From Mermis nigrescens (lineage: Eukaryota > Nematoda > Enoplea > Mermithida > Mermithidae): a DNA stretch of 64,000 nucleotides. The notes under the pieces were generated by a model. It did not search any database. It was not told the DNA's origin and worked only from the letters and a program-made list of their open reading frames with translations. The DNA is taken from positions 3,368,529-3,432,528 of the forward strand of contig JAVLUZ010000154.1 in NCBI GenBank assembly GCA_036768485.1. The letters are read 5' to 3'. Positions 46,598 to 58,334 of the stretch are shown here, piece after piece. Both the position numbers and the translations under genes were made by a program. Numbering within the stretch: the stretch's first letter is position 1; each line of letters starts with the position of its first letter.

Positions 46598-47385
46598 GAC
46601 CTGACTGTTGGACAACAATTAAATATTAAAAATCATTAAGGACAGCACTGTTCATAGTATAATTAGTGAAGACACAAACATACCCGCATGTGATTGAATG
46701 ATCAAGTTTCATGAACGTGCAAAAGTTTTAGCTCAGTTGATGGTGCAATATTGTATTCATAATCGTTAGCTGATTGAACAGCTCTTTTTCCAATATTTAT
46801 TAATATTATCATTGCGATCTTTCTCCACATATTTCTGTAAAATATAATTTCTAATACAGTTATAGGAAAATCAATAATAATGACATTTTTTATACAAATA
46901 TTTGATAATCAAAAATTCATTTGGGCATCTTAAATAAATAGGTACGTAAAATAACTTTAGGCACAACTAGCAAGTATGCATTAACAGTAAGAGCGTTCAG
47001 TCAATGCCAATTTCCCCAGTATAATTCCTAGGTCCAATGGAGACTTGCATTTATATGCTCAATTATAGAGCGCTTTATCTTGTAGCAAGAGCAAAGTAAG
47101 CAATTTTTGAAAATCATTGAGATGCTGTACCCCAATGAATATAAGCAGATGCTTTACGCTTCTTCCAACATCTGTTTTCCTTCCAATAAAGGTTCAAAGA
47201 GCACCATGCCACATCTTGCAGCAAAGTCGAGGGTAGTGAATTCATAAATAGCCTAGAAGCTAATCGAGATGAGTAGCACAAGCAATACAAAAATTAGTTA
47301 CTCCCAATTTAGTATCTCTTCAATAATTTGGTCAAAATTTTACAACTATTTTGATGCGTCAGACCATTGGCCATAGCCCAGGCTT

Positions 47386-47560
47386 AATAATAATAATAAT
47401 ACCTTATTCAGATAAAACGTTGCAAGGTGAAATACAGAAGATAGCAAATATAAAAACACAAATTATCACGGACATGCAGGCAAATAAAGCATTGTTGTTT
47501 TTCAAAGAGCAATTTTCTTTCACAATATGATATCTATAAATAACAAAACAGCTGCACTTG
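47386..47560 (-). repeat. Possible non-LTR retrotransposon 3' tail
   Basis: Read on the minus strand, the segment ends TTTTATCTGAATAAGGT followed by five ATT units, the usual 3' end style of several arthropod LINE clades (AATAA-type signal plus microsatellite tail). No reverse transcriptase of that type is present. Its 5' limit blends into the end of element B. Confidence 0.35.
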
Positions 47561-47588
47561 GAGTCAATCCTGTTATATTAAGCGTCGG

Positions 47589-48500
47589 TTAGTAGAATAA
47601 ACGGTCATGTAAAATCAGGATAGACAAAATAGGTGAATTCATCAGTTTTTCTTTCAGCATTTGAAAAGAATTTTCTTGTTCTTCTTTCCAAGAAAAACTT
47701 TTACCTTTTTTTAGTAAACAATTTAGTGGTTCAGCAATCTTCAAACAATTTTGTATGAATTTTCGATAGTAAGAGACAATACCCAAGAAAGATTTCATTT
47801 CTTTGATGTTCGTGGGTTGAGGCATTTCTTTTATTGCTTCTATCTTCTTTGGATCTGGTGAAACCCCTTTTTCTGAGATCACATATCCCAGGTATACTGT
47901 TTCTTCATATGGGAATTCACACTTCAATAATTTTAGTTTCATGTTTGCTTTGCTTAATCTTTCTAATAGTGTCTCTGATCATTTAATCATTTCTTAATGA
48001 TTTTGCGCAAAAATTAATACTGCATCAAGATAGACAAGGCAAACACTCCATTGAAGGCCGGATAAAACAATATCCGTGAGTCTAGAAAAAGAAGAGGGGC
48101 ATTGCACAACCTGAATGGTAAATAATTAAATTCATACAGCCCAATTGGGGTATTGAATCCCATTTTCTCCTTTATCCTCTTCTTTTATTGAGATAGAGTG
48201 GTACGTGTTTGTGTGTTCTAGCGTTGTGAAATATTTCATCCCATTTAACGAGTCAAGAATATCATCTATTCTTGGCAACGGATAAACGTTTTTCTTTGTG
48301 ATTTTGTTTATACCTCAAAAATCTACAGACATGCAATGCGTTCCATCATTTTTTCTCACTAATACTATGTTAGTAGACCACAGAGATGTACTTGCATGGA
48401 TAATACCCTTATTTTTGAGTTCTCTTACCTCTTCCATTATTATTTCTTTCTCTTTTGGTGAGGTGTGAAAAGGGTGCTTACGTACGGGCAAACTGTCGCC
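47589..48500 (-). pseudogene. Reverse transcriptase of element B, inactive
   Basis: The Gypsy RT is recognisable across several frames: HPFHTSPKEKE, then GIIHASTSLWSTNIVLV, a VYPLPRIDDILDSL motif, and the catalytic region LVYLDAVLIF at about 48010-48040, where the second Asp of the Y-x-D-D box is Ala. The last part (47589-47942) has the connection region: KCEFPYEETVYLGYVISEKG and EMKSFLGIVSYYRKFI. Just beyond, in another frame, YPDFT and FILLTDA mark the start of RNase H. In-frame stops occur around 48100-48350. The lost active-site Asp alone would abolish polymerase activity. Confidence 0.85.
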
Positions 48501-48614
48501 AGTTATAATTTTTGTGCTTAATTATGTCAGTTCTTCCACAGTCTGATTTGTTTAAGGCATACAGACCTGGGAATTTGAGGAGTAATTTTATGATATCATT
48601 TTGTTTCAGTACGC

Positions 48615-49412
48615 TTAAATGTGGAGAAATATTTGCATTTTCCCTAATTCAATCTTTGGTAACACAAGTCCTTTCATGAGCATCTGCTGGACACTCATTT
48701 TTGGATTTCTTAAGTACATATTGACATAACCAATCTTTGTTTCTGGGTACAGATGTATGTTGTGCCAATTAGGATTAAGTACTTGCACAGGTATAGTGCC
48801 GTTGTCTTGAACAAGACATGTTGAGTGTGTGAGGTATATTCCCATTTTGCTTTCATTGGTTTTTGGCACAAAAACAACCTCGTCTGCTGCACAATAATTA
48901 TTAGATGCTTTTGCCAAGACGAGTTGAACTGAACGCGCTGGTATTACTTCTTTGTTTTCTAATATTACCGTGCTTTGCATTTCAGGTGCACTATATTACA
49001 TTTCGTCAAATAGAATTGACGTCTCTCAAAATTGAATTGTAGATTTTTCCCAATTCCAGACCATATTTTTGAAACATGCAAACAAATTTACTCCTTAAAT
49101 AAGGTCTGCAGGGCAATCATCTTGAATATACACTAAAATTGTTCCTTCTACGTTTTAAAGGCTAATTTGTACAAAACCTGATCCAAAAAGTGGAAATTTG
49201 CTTTTATTGGCCACAATGGGTCGGTTGGAAGTCTCATAGATTCTAAGATTTGGCAGTTCCCTGGCTATTTTTAAGTCTAGGAAGGAATATACTGCTCCTG
49301 GATCAATCATATCAGATATGCTTATATGATTGTTCAGAATTACATTAGTGTACGGTGATTGTTTATTTGGCGTCTTTATTACGCATACGCTAGCAGATGA
49401 TTCTTTGGGGTT
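48615..49412 (-). pseudogene. Aspartic protease and linker of element B
   Basis: Around 49290-49315 the frame reads DMIDPGAVYSFLDLKIA, the retropepsin active-site loop (normally D-S/T-G) with Pro replacing Ser/Thr. It continues with RIYETSNRPIVANKSKF and a GTILVYIQDDCP segment, then stops. The following clean frame 48615-48980 includes RSVQLVLAKASNNY and TCLVQDNGTIPVQVLNP, the spacer between protease and RT seen in Gypsy pol. It lies directly downstream of the env membrane anchor with no room for gag. Confidence 0.7.
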
Positions 49413-49554
49413 TTTAACATCCTTTTTCCATGTGACTTTCTTACTTTCTGATATTCTCGGTCACACTTTGATACCCTGAAAAAATTCTACCTGAACCTTC
49501 AATAGGTTGCGCTTTCAAAGTTGTAGGTAAGATAGACAGCGTATTGGGATAATG

Positions 49555-51520
49555 TTTGCGTGTTTGCGAGTTATATAGAGATAAATAAAGTAGTTGATAA
49601 TTATGAATACCAAGATAATAAGTAAGAAATTAATTAAAAGCTGTACAGGACCTTTTAGCAGCGCATTAAAATTAGCGGAAAAGCTATTTGGGTTCCAGTA
49701 ATTAGCTTTTCTAAACCGCTTTCAGCTCCTTGCAAAGCAGTTTTGACTCCTGTGCTAACTCCTACAAGCGATTCACGTATAACATGCGGATTAATTGACA
49801 TTTCTGACCTGTAATCTAAAAGTTGGTGCAAAACTTTTTCTAATCTTTCTGTTTTATAAATATACTCTTGAAACAGACCAAAAGTTTGTTTTTCAGCAGC
49901 CAGGCGGCTACAAAAAATTGCTGGGGTCTTAAATTGGGAAAATGTAAAAATTTTCTCCAATTCATTTCTAATGGGACTTCTGAAACATGAACTAGTCCGT
50001 TTTTGGTGATCCATTTATCTTTATGTTGGTAAATTTCAACATTTTTGTGTAAACATTTGACAGTATCCGAAGAATGAACTATATCCTCTGTTCCTAGGGG
50101 TACAAACCAGATTTGTCCATTAAACTCCACAGGTAGGTACCTATAACAAGTAACATTTATTTTATGGTCCATGTATATTTTTGACACATTCACCTTTTTG
50201 CAGCCACACAAAGTTAGAACCTCCCCAGTGAAGTCCGCCGTCAAAACTGTTCTTTGAAAGAATACTTGGGCCCTAATGGTGGGGTCCAAGTATAAAAGCT
50301 GCCAAATAATGTCTATGCTTCTCTGGAATTGGTGACAAAGTTCGAGCCAGATTCTTGAAAATTTGAAATTTCTTCTTGAAGAAATCGGATTTTAAGATAA
50401 TTTAACTTTGCATTTATGGGGTCAATGTCAGTTTTCTCTATTTTAATAAATTTTGGTGCTTCCAACTTATGTTCGGAATGGACTTTAACCCCTTGGTTGA
50501 ACCCAAAGCCTATTATGACTCCCTGCTCCAAAATGTAGGCATTTTGTATTTTGCTACACTTTGTGTACTTCTCCTTAACTTTGAATGCTGCCTGTAGGTC
50601 ATCTACAACAACAAAATCTTCGCTAATGAGCAGAGGAAAAGTACCTAAGGCGGTGTAGGGGCAAACCTTTCAAAAATATTAACCCTGCCAAATAAATGTT
50701 TGTTCAAAATTTTTACATTTTCCATAGGTGGGTTGGCAGTGACTAATATCCCCCAAGTCAGGGAAAGCGCTGTTCTCCATCCCAACTTGCTACCTGCCCT
50801 ACTTCAATCAGAAAATTAGTGACTGCATTACATTTACCTTTGCAGCACCACTTAAAGCAAATTTCTAATTCGAAATTAGTTATCCATAAACCATCAGCAT
50901 TTTTGCTTAAATGAAAGCCCTCAAATTCTTCATTTTTGTACAAATTTTTACAGGTATTGTAAGAAACTGGTTGACTTTCACTTCTGTCCAAGACTATGCC
51001 TTTAGACCACACATGGGCGTGGGGGGTTTGGGGGGTATGCACCCCCAGAAGTTGAAACCCCCCCCACCAGAAATCAAAATAACCCCCAGAAAAAATCTTT
51101 TTTTGCTTTTTTAGCAATTTTTTATGCCATTATATAGTGATTAATGAGAAACATCAAAAAATGGTGTTTTTTGCCATACGACCACTTTTAAGACCATTTT
51201 TGACCTTTAAAAATTTTTTCACCCCCTCCAGAAATTTTTTCACCATCTTAGAATTTTGGTGCTGCCCACCTATGCTTTAGACCCAAAAAACCCAGTGTTT
51301 GTACAGACAGTTCGGGTAATTTTTGTGCATTTTATAGCAAAAACACTTTTAGGCTCAATTCTGGAAACAAAAAGCGTCACATTTTGTTTTTTAGGTTTGG
51401 AAATTGCTCCTCCGGGCAGAATGCTTTAACCAAACGGGGTGAATTTACAGCATGACCACTGTGGCTTGTACCGCAAATTTGAAAATTTTTATTGCCATGG
51501 TATATTCATGAAATAAGTTA
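49555..51520 (-). pseudogene. Env-like glycoprotein of element B
   Basis: Homologous to the intact frame of element C. Recognisable blocks, N to C: an early cysteine region ICGTSHSGHAV (about 51460), CFKWCCKGKCNAV with VGQVASWDG (about 50780-50860, matching C's YCCKDICNSV and KGQIATYDG), QIWFVPLGTEDIVHSSDT (about 50100), and at the C-terminus a hydrophobic anchor LLINFLLIILVFIIINYFIY (49555-49640). Cysteines and the L-G/P-GTED motif are shared with C. Such proteins in elements insert in membranes and may mediate fusion. The frame is broken by several stops and frameshifts and by the MITE at 51008, so it is not functional. Relationship to negative-strand RNA virus glycoproteins is inferred only from general layout. 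Confidence 0.7.
51008..51274 (-). mobile_element. CA/TG MITE inserted in env of element B
   Basis: Starts CACACATGGGCG and ends GCCCACCTATG. Perfect duplication CTTTAGAC at 51000-51007 and 51275-51282, so the insertion can be dated after element B arrived. The element splits the env coding region. Confidence 0.92.
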
Positions 51521-51559
51521 AAATCAATGTCACAAGAGCTATTTTATATAATTTTATTG

Positions 51560-53313
51560 CACTCATATAAATATATGATGTGCGTGGAAATTTAGATAGA
51601 GTTTTAGATATGTAGAACGATTAAAGTTCTGGTACGTATTAGATGCATTCATGACAGTTACATCTTGAAATTGCGTTTTATAAAGCTGTTTAATTACTGT
51701 CAGCTCCTTTTTGCCATTGGCATCCTTGCCGTTGTCATTCCCCTTGGCAAAGACATTGTCCTCATATTCTGACGTTTTATTGAACAGCTTGCCCATGTTG
51801 TCTGCATCGGACAGGTCTCTGTAAAAATTGTTTACTCAAAGGCATGTAAATCTAATTAATTTCTGTGCTATTGACACTAAAAAACGTACAAAAATGAGCT
51901 CTTTTAGATTTAATTCTGCTCATTTTTTCGTTTATCTATGAATTCCGGTGCTTAATGCCGGATATCATTTTGGACATAGCACATTCAATAAATCAGCAAG
52001 ATTTAAATGAATAACAGGGACGCAATCTGTAAGCTCAAAATTTTTGAGCTTTCAAATACAGATTTATCATAGGATTTTGACAGGCAATTACGCAACATTG
52101 GCAAAAACACACCAAGGTTTCTCGGATTTTCTAAAATTTTCTAACAGGTTTATGAATAATGATATTGTAAAAAACGAAAGGAATGAAATTTTAGTTTCCC
52201 AATTTTTTAGAACTTTCTAGGATAGTGAACTTTCTTAGATGCATTCATTTCTTTGCAATACAATATATGATGCATCAGCATAAGCAATTGCATGCACAGC
52301 AATAAATTCATAATGAACAAAGAAAACAACCACATGCACAGTAGCAATTTTTTAAATACAACGTCTAAGGCCATTAAAAGAAATTTCCTGGAATTTTGAA
52401 GTAAGAAATAATTAAAAAGAATAGTAAAAATTATGAGAACTTTAGCTATTGCCGTAAAAGTAAGTGTTTTTAAATGAATTTTGAGATTTGCGAAAATATG
52501 GAATAAAAATTGGGAACAACTTATGATAAATTTGGAAAATTTCTTATCTGAATAGCGCGGCCAGAGCACATAGGATGGGAACGGCTGCAATTCAACCAGC
52601 GGCTTGTTCTTCACTTCCTTCTTTGGCAGGGGAATCGCCGGTGAATTTGGTATGGTAGGGTCGCCCGGCATGAAGTTGCGGTGCTCTGGACAGTAGATGC
52701 AGGTACAATGTGGCATAAATGCTTGATGAGGGCGGTTACAATGACACAAGCAGCATTCATGTTGTTTCGGGCAACAGCGTCAGTCCATCAGCTGTAATGT
52801 TGTCATCATCAGAATTTTGTAAATTATTTTGGGGCAGTGGGGGATTCAAGAAATGGATGAAGGCCCCATCCGCATGCCAAAAGAATAAATTTTTGGCCTT
52901 CCAGGCCTCGAAATCGCCAAAAGGCAAGTTGCTGCCAAGCCAATGCATTCCACATCCGACTCATCAGAGACCAGAAGTGGGAAAGGGCTGTTGCGCTCTC
53001 TCAGCTGCACGTTAAGATTTTCAAGAAAACGTGCATAATTTTCCTTAGCATCCGCGCCTTCATCAATTCTTTTGTGGAATAGATAGTGAATGTTGGCAAG
53101 TGCATTATCACCTTTGTTCTTGACATAAAGATAGTGAATGTTGGTGAGCGCTTCTTTGCCATCCATCAGCCTTTTGCTTACTGCACAGAGAGAAACAGTC
53201 ACTAGATTTATATGACCGTTTCCGAAGGTTCTTTCCAGAAGGCTCTCATCCTCAATGTTCGAAAATTCACAAACTGACGAATTTTTGTCATTTATTTCCT
53301 GATTTTTGACCAA
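51560..53313 (-). other. Extra region between gag and env of element B, unassigned frames
   Basis: Several open minus-strand frames with coding-like composition. 52846-53313 contains two similar segments (EALTNIHYLYVKNKG and NALANIHYLFHKR) and KENYARFLENLN. 52207-52749 begins with a Cys/His cluster (CHCNRPHQAFMPHCTCIYC) followed by a Pro-rich stretch and a hydrophobic helix (AIAKVLIIFTILFNYFLL) that could be a signal anchor for env. 51563-51796 has KLFNKTSEYEDNVFAKGNDN, similar to element A. Zinc binding, or capture of a host segment, are both possible. I cannot name a family. Confidence 0.4.
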
Positions 53314-53406
53314 ATGCTATTATTTGTTGGTTGCATTATTTTCTGAAAAACGAACATTTCTTTCTCAATTTTGGTGATTATTAGGTGAAATCCTTAGCCC
53401 CGGACT

Positions 53407-54753
53407 CTAAATTCTTGACCCTGTACCTCTATTATCAGCGTTATACAAATCTTGCCTTGCATGATTCTGATGAGCAGAATGAGCTTGACTATTACAATAA
53501 TTTAGCATAAATTGTGACTGACCATTACTTCTAAAATTTGTATTTCTTTGATAATCGTTTAAATTATGATTGAGATTTCTATTTACCACATAATTATTGT
53601 GATAATTATTATTATTACTATCATTACCACTAAAATTACGGAAATTACCATTGCGATCCGCCGGATGGTTCTGATATTGCGGCGCAAATTGGCATTGATA
53701 TGTGGTGTGTGATGTGTTACTGCACACAGCACAATAGCGCGGTCTCTGGTGCAATAGAGAGCTGATCAGATTGGGCTTTCATTCAAGGCTCATGTTTTGC
53801 TCTGCAGGTGAAATAGATAAATTAAAATCAAATTTTGAATTGGGATGGTTGGGGTAATCTTGTATTTCTTCTCAAAATACTTGACATTCAGTGTACAATG
53901 CCCACCTGATGGCGTCTGTTAGGGTCCCAAATTCCTGATATTTTAACACCTTGTAAATTTTTTGGTAATAAACCACAAATGTAAATTGGTTTAATTATAC
54001 TTTCCTGGCTATGTTCTAAAAGTTGGGGGTAAGCTGACCTAGCAAGCTTTTTCAGTCTTTCAGAAAACTTCAGGATGGACTCAGTCTTCTGTTGCTTGGC
54101 ATCGTACATCATGCCCTGATATATATTGCTATCACACCCCTCTAAGAACTCAGCTTTTAGTGCATTGACTACATCGTCAAAACTAGGGTCTCAAAGTGTC
54201 TCCAAAATATTATTCAAAGATGCCAAAGCGGTTTCTGTGAAATTTGATTCCAAAAATGTAATTTTGTATGCATCATTCGCAGTCGAAACACTTTGAAGAA
54301 TCATATTTTTTTGAAATCTTTCAATCCATTCATGGGAAGATTTGCCAAAAGCTCCTGAAAATGGTTTAGGAGGTCTTTGAGTCATTAAAGCACCAATTTG
54401 TTGGAGTGGGTCTCCTAGCAGACCTTGCATATTTGGCTCTATGCATTGTTGGATCCGGTCCTCCAAGTTGGTTACTTTTTGAATTAGGGGAGCCCCAAAT
54501 TCGTCAAATGCAGTTTTGAAAGCTTCTTCTATTATTTTAGGATCAAGCGCCATTTTTCTAGTAACTGTTTTATTTTATTTTTGAATCAAAATTCTTTGAA
54601 GAAAGGTGCAGAAGTTTTAGGAAATATATTTTCTTGCTCCTGCATTGATTCATTTCCTTCCCTTAATTCAGAATGTCCCAATGTACTTGGAGTAAGAGTC
54701 AAAATATTTTTAAATGGAATTGGTTGTACACCTACTTTGGAGTACTTTGACAT
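53407..54753 (-). pseudogene. Gag of element B
   Basis: Starts around ATG 54753 (VGVQPIPFKNILTLTP), then a TGA and a second block from 54553 with KIIEEAFKTAFDEFGAPLIQ, a short coiled-coil-like LEDRIQQ, RPPKPFSG and HEWIERFQKNMIL, typical of the Gypsy capsid start. 53888-54112 continues with KTESILKFSERLKKLARSAY. 53407-53754 carries a zinc knuckle C-x2-C-x4-H-x4-C (CAVCSNTSHTTYQC) followed by an Asn-rich basic tail, the nucleocapsid. Frame breaks separate the blocks. Confidence 0.8.
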
Positions 54754-55305
54754 TTAGGAACAGAAGTAAATGATGTACGTGAGGTATCTAAAAATAACTG
54801 GTGAGCTTCAAGAGTATTTTCGAAAGCTGTTGTATTTTCTTGATCAGAAAATTCCTGAGAAGAGTCTAAAGCACTTTCCTGAACAACTTCTCCGGTTTCA
54901 GAATTGCAATTTGAATCCGTTTTGATTCTTCACAGTATTTTCCACTTTTCACAATTTTGGATACAGTAATTTAAGCCAAACACAGTATAGCTGTATCAAA
55001 GATAAAATTAGACAACTTGTACTTGAGTGTTATATTATCCATTTAACTGTATGTACGCTTTTAAATTTATTTCCTTTCATCATTATCAATAATCAAAGCA
55101 ATTTATCTGTTTATCACTCATGTATATCAAATCAATTTATCCGCTTATAGAATATATAATATTTCTTCTTTATCCTAAACTTTCTGTCAAGTCTGCTGCA
55201 ATTGCTGGCCAGTCAACAACAGCACGGAAAAAAGATGGAAATGGCCTGCCAAAATCTAAAAAAACTGACTAATAATCACAAAAGGAGTTAGGGCGTTTTA
55301 TCTTC

Positions 55306-55323
55306 GCCAAGTCAGGGGCGCCA
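55306..55323 (-). promoter_or_regulatory. Candidate primer-binding site of element B (1)
   Basis: TGGCGCCCCTGACTTGGC on the minus strand starts with the invariant TGG that pairs with a tRNA CCA end. It lies about 550 bp upstream of the first gag ATG. An alternative site is at 55730. Confidence 0.35.
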
Positions 55324-55380
55324 AAAATAATTCTAAAAGAATCAGCAAATGCTTCAGTTATTTTTTCTCAGACCTTTCAC

Positions 55381-55505
55381 AGGACTTCCAAAGCAATATC
55401 CCAGCTCCCAAGAATGCCTCAAGTATCAGAAAAACAATAACTAAAGGAAATTTCTTTTTCATTAGGACTTCCAAGGCAATATCCCAGCCTTTAAGAATAC
55501 CTCTG
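55381..55505. repeat. Short tandem duplication in element B leader
   Basis: 'ggacttccaaagcaatatcc' plus 'aagaatgcct' and the variant 'ggacttccaaggcaatatcc' plus 'aagaatacct' lie about 83 bp apart. Confidence 0.7.
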
Positions 55506-55729
55506 AAGCAAAAAAATACACAAGTGCTGTTGTGATTTTTAAATTTATTTCTATTCAATTATTCAATAAATGAATATAATTAGAACGGTGTTTGGGAGAG
55601 TAAATAGGAGAAACTCTCAAAGGAAAAATAAGGCATTGTTTTTTCCAAAAGGAAAAAAAGAATTAAAAGCATAGTTCAGTTCTAAATTGAAACGATTTTA
55701 TTTTGAGCTCAGAAAATAGAATCAAAAGA

Positions 55730-55748
55730 GATCCTACTTCCTGCGCCA
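55730..55748 (-). promoter_or_regulatory. Candidate primer-binding site of element B (2), tRNA-Ser type
   Basis: TGGCGCAGGAAGTAGGATC on the minus strand is close to the tRNA-Ser primer site used by several insect Gypsy elements (shared TGGCGCAG and GTAGGATC). It lies 3 bp inside a possible LTR end. Confidence 0.4.
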
Positions 55749-55751
55749 CAT

Positions 55752-55973
55752 TGTCGAGTCAGCGCTTTTGTAATGGTTTCAACGTACAATCGACGCTGGA
55801 TGATAATTTAATGGGTTGATAATAATGTATTGTTATAATAAACTTAATTAGGTAACGTATTATTTTAATATAGGTGATGAGAGGTCATAATCGCATATAA
55901 ATATCCGTGTATTGTTCAATTTAACGCTCTCTCCAACTAGTAAATTTATCTAATGTGATCTTTGCCCGTCACA
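55752..55973 (-). repeat. Candidate 5' LTR of element B
   Basis: On the minus strand a segment beginning TGTGACGGGC and ending CTCGACA (TG...CA, 222 bp) directly precedes the candidate primer site. No second LTR exists in the window, so this rests on position and termini only. Confidence 0.3.
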
Positions 55974-57865
55974 TTTTGGGGGGCAATCTGGGAAAGTGCG
56001 CCCAGTTGCCCTTCCATTTTTGATATTTTCTAGAATGAGGAGCCGACGGCCAGAGAGCGAAATTGCGCAAATATTAGTGATTTAATACGCCCGATGTATG
56101 CCGACTGGGTCCTAAAAGACCCTTATTCTTATTTTTAATACTAATATTTGTTAGCGCGATTGGTAGGTAAGATCGTCAAGAACATCTGATTGACGATTAA
56201 TTTTAGTAAGATCGTATATTTGATGGACGATGGTAAGATCGTTTATAAGAACTGATCGATGATTAAAATTTAATGTGCTGTGAAATATAACAAACTTTCC
56301 AATACTTACTCATTTTCCATATTGTTCAAACTATTATTCCAATCTTTTCCTCTTTTCTGATACGAAAATCGAAAGAAATCCAAGTTTGTGCCTTTGGATA
56401 TTCTACCTATTTCCATTTTTACTCCACATTAAATATTAGCTTTTTTTTCATCGTAAGCATGATTGTTCTATCTTTCTCAAAATGAGATTTTGCATTGTCT
56501 ATGACTTCTTCATACATGGTATGCTACATCTCACCATGATATAGTGCGCATGTGTTGTTAGAGTAAGAAGCCCATAATTTTGTGACAAAGATAATGCTGA
56601 TTTTAATCTTCATATTTTATTCATGCAAGTTCAGTGCTCTATGCCCTCCGTGTCCTTGATTGTTTTGCCAGCGCAAGTTCATTGAGACGTCTCATAGACT
56701 TTGTTAATTTATCTTTTAAAGAGCAAGCTGGCGCTCTTTTTGTTGATATCTGCTCTCTTATTTTTCAAGGTTTTTGTTGTCGGCAAATGCACTACGAGAA
56801 CCCGAGTTATTGAGCAGATAATTTTCTTTTTTGTTAAATCATATGCGCGCATATGTTTGATGCTGCAAGGGCGTAGAACTTTTTGGGGTCACACAGGTGT
56901 AGTTGGTAGCGATAATCGCATAACTAGGGCCCTTAAAGTTTTTGCGATTTCTTCCGAGCGCTCATATTTTTTTTGTCCGTGCCCCAAATTAACATTGCAG
57001 AAACTCTGGTCGTCTAATAAAACTGCATGTTTTCTTTAATGTGTACCAACTTTATCAGCATCGTTCGGGAATGCCGTAGTTTGCATATTTGTTTTAAATG
57101 CGTAAAATTAACGCATAGTGTTAAAGTGATACACGTGTTATCACTCAAGGACATGGAGTACAAGCACTTTTGAAAATGAACTGACATTTAATTGTCGAAA
57201 ACAATAACCTTTTAGTAAATCAGAATGACAGTCACTTCTCGAAAACAATGAACTTTTTAAAATCGAGTTGACACTTACGAGTATCTATGTACTTTTAAAA
57301 ACTGTCACCTTTCAAAATCAAAATGACCTTTAGTCTTCGAGAACAATAAACTTTTGTTTCGTCCTTTATCTTTCAAGGATAACGACCTTTTCCGATTTAA
57401 ACTTTATTTCAATATCGATAAAAGATTTGCGCTACGCAAAAAGTTTATTTCATTATTTGAACAAAGCTATATTTTGCGCTTTACTGAAATTTATTTCTTT
57501 CTGATCCAATTATGTTAGAATGCATCCGAGATTTTTTTCAACCAATTTGCGTAGTCCTGCGCACCTCAGAAATTGGTGAGTTATTTTTCAACAAAACGAC
57601 AGCTATATTTTACGAAACATTATTCCTCATTGTATTACTTCTTTTATAAAATACTCTTTTTCCATCAAGCTATGCTTTATATTTCACTCAATATTTTTCA
57701 GTCCAATAGCTTTTAATGCATTATTTTACCTAATGCTGACATATGCAAATTTTGTAATTAAAAACAAAAACTGAAAAATATTCATAAAAACAACTACTCT
57801 TCTCTAAAATATTGAATAAAACTTTGGTCTAAGACGCCGTTATCAGCCCGCAGCTGCGCAGATAC
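55974..57865. other. No gene supported
   Basis: AT-rich. Diffuse repeated words 'taagatcgt' with 'tgatcgatgatt' (56160-56270), and 'gacctttt/aatgaac' with 'aaacaat' words (57170-57380), suggest eroded tandem repeats. A GCGC-type palindromic word is at about 57425. Confidence 0.3.
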
Positions 57866-58334
57866 AGCAATGTCCAACATAATGATCTTCGCAACCGAAT
57901 TGCGTACAGCCATCACACGCATCAAAGAGGAATCTAGGAATACTAGACGCAACGCGGTCGGCCAAGCTAATAGGCAAAATTTTCGAACAAATGGGGCCGA
58001 GGCCCGATACTTACGGAGTCCGGCAAATGGGGGCCAGGTCCCAGGAGGAAATGGTCATCTTCCAGCAACAATATATTTGGAATCTTTTGGCGGAGGGTTT
58101 CATCCCCATAGAATCCACCGCGTTGCGTCTAATTGATTTGTGTGGGCCGCAAGCAATCGTTTTTTGGGCTCTCTGGCGCCCGTCGTGGGGTACGATACCC
58201 ATGCTAGCCCAAGAATTGCATTTGTACGCCCGACCGTCACAATCGGACCAAGCTATGCGACCATAGCTCATAGACAAAGACGTGTCAGACAGCAACAAAA
58301 TAATTACAATCAATACTTGTATATCGTACTATAG
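57866..58334 (+). other. GC-rich coding-like island of unknown origin
   Basis: About 470 bp with visibly higher G+C than the flanks. Two overlapping frames are open. 57870-58136 begins SNIMIFATELRTAITRIKEE. 57991-58266 includes EEMVIFQQQYIWNLLAEGF, then IPIESTALRLIDLCGPQAI and FWALWRPSWGTIPM. A third frame continues to 58334 (SYATIAHRQRRVRQQQNNYN). Together they could be one protein with frame breaks. Alternatively this is the leader or LTR end of element C, since a primer-site-like word lies within it. I do not recognise a family. Confidence 0.35.
58174..58191 (+). promoter_or_regulatory. Candidate primer-binding site of element C
   Basis: TGGCGCCCGTCGTGGGGT resembles the tRNA-Lys-type primer site of gypsy-like elements (TGGCGCCC..CGTGGGG). 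It lies 460 bp upstream of gag. It also falls inside an open frame, so coincidence is possible, and no LTR end was recognised before it. Confidence 0.4.

Larger units (their letters stand above)
47430..55973 (-). mobile_element. Element B: Gypsy element with order gag - env - protease - RT
   Basis: Minus strand, 5' to 3': candidate LTR and primer-binding sites (55.97-55.3 kb), gag (54.75-53.4), an extra unassigned region (53.3-51.56), env (51.5-49.55), protease (about 49.4-49.0), a linker (48.98-48.6), reverse transcriptase (48.5-47.6) and a scrap of RNase H (47.64-47.45). Integrase and 3' LTR are not present. Every gene carries stops or frame changes, so the copy is dead. A MITE interrupts env. 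Confidence 0.8.

Noticed and set aside
58174..58191. Firm assignment of element C 5' LTR end before this site
   Set aside because: No TG...CA boundaries or repeated LTR can be seen in the window; the site is kept only as a candidate.
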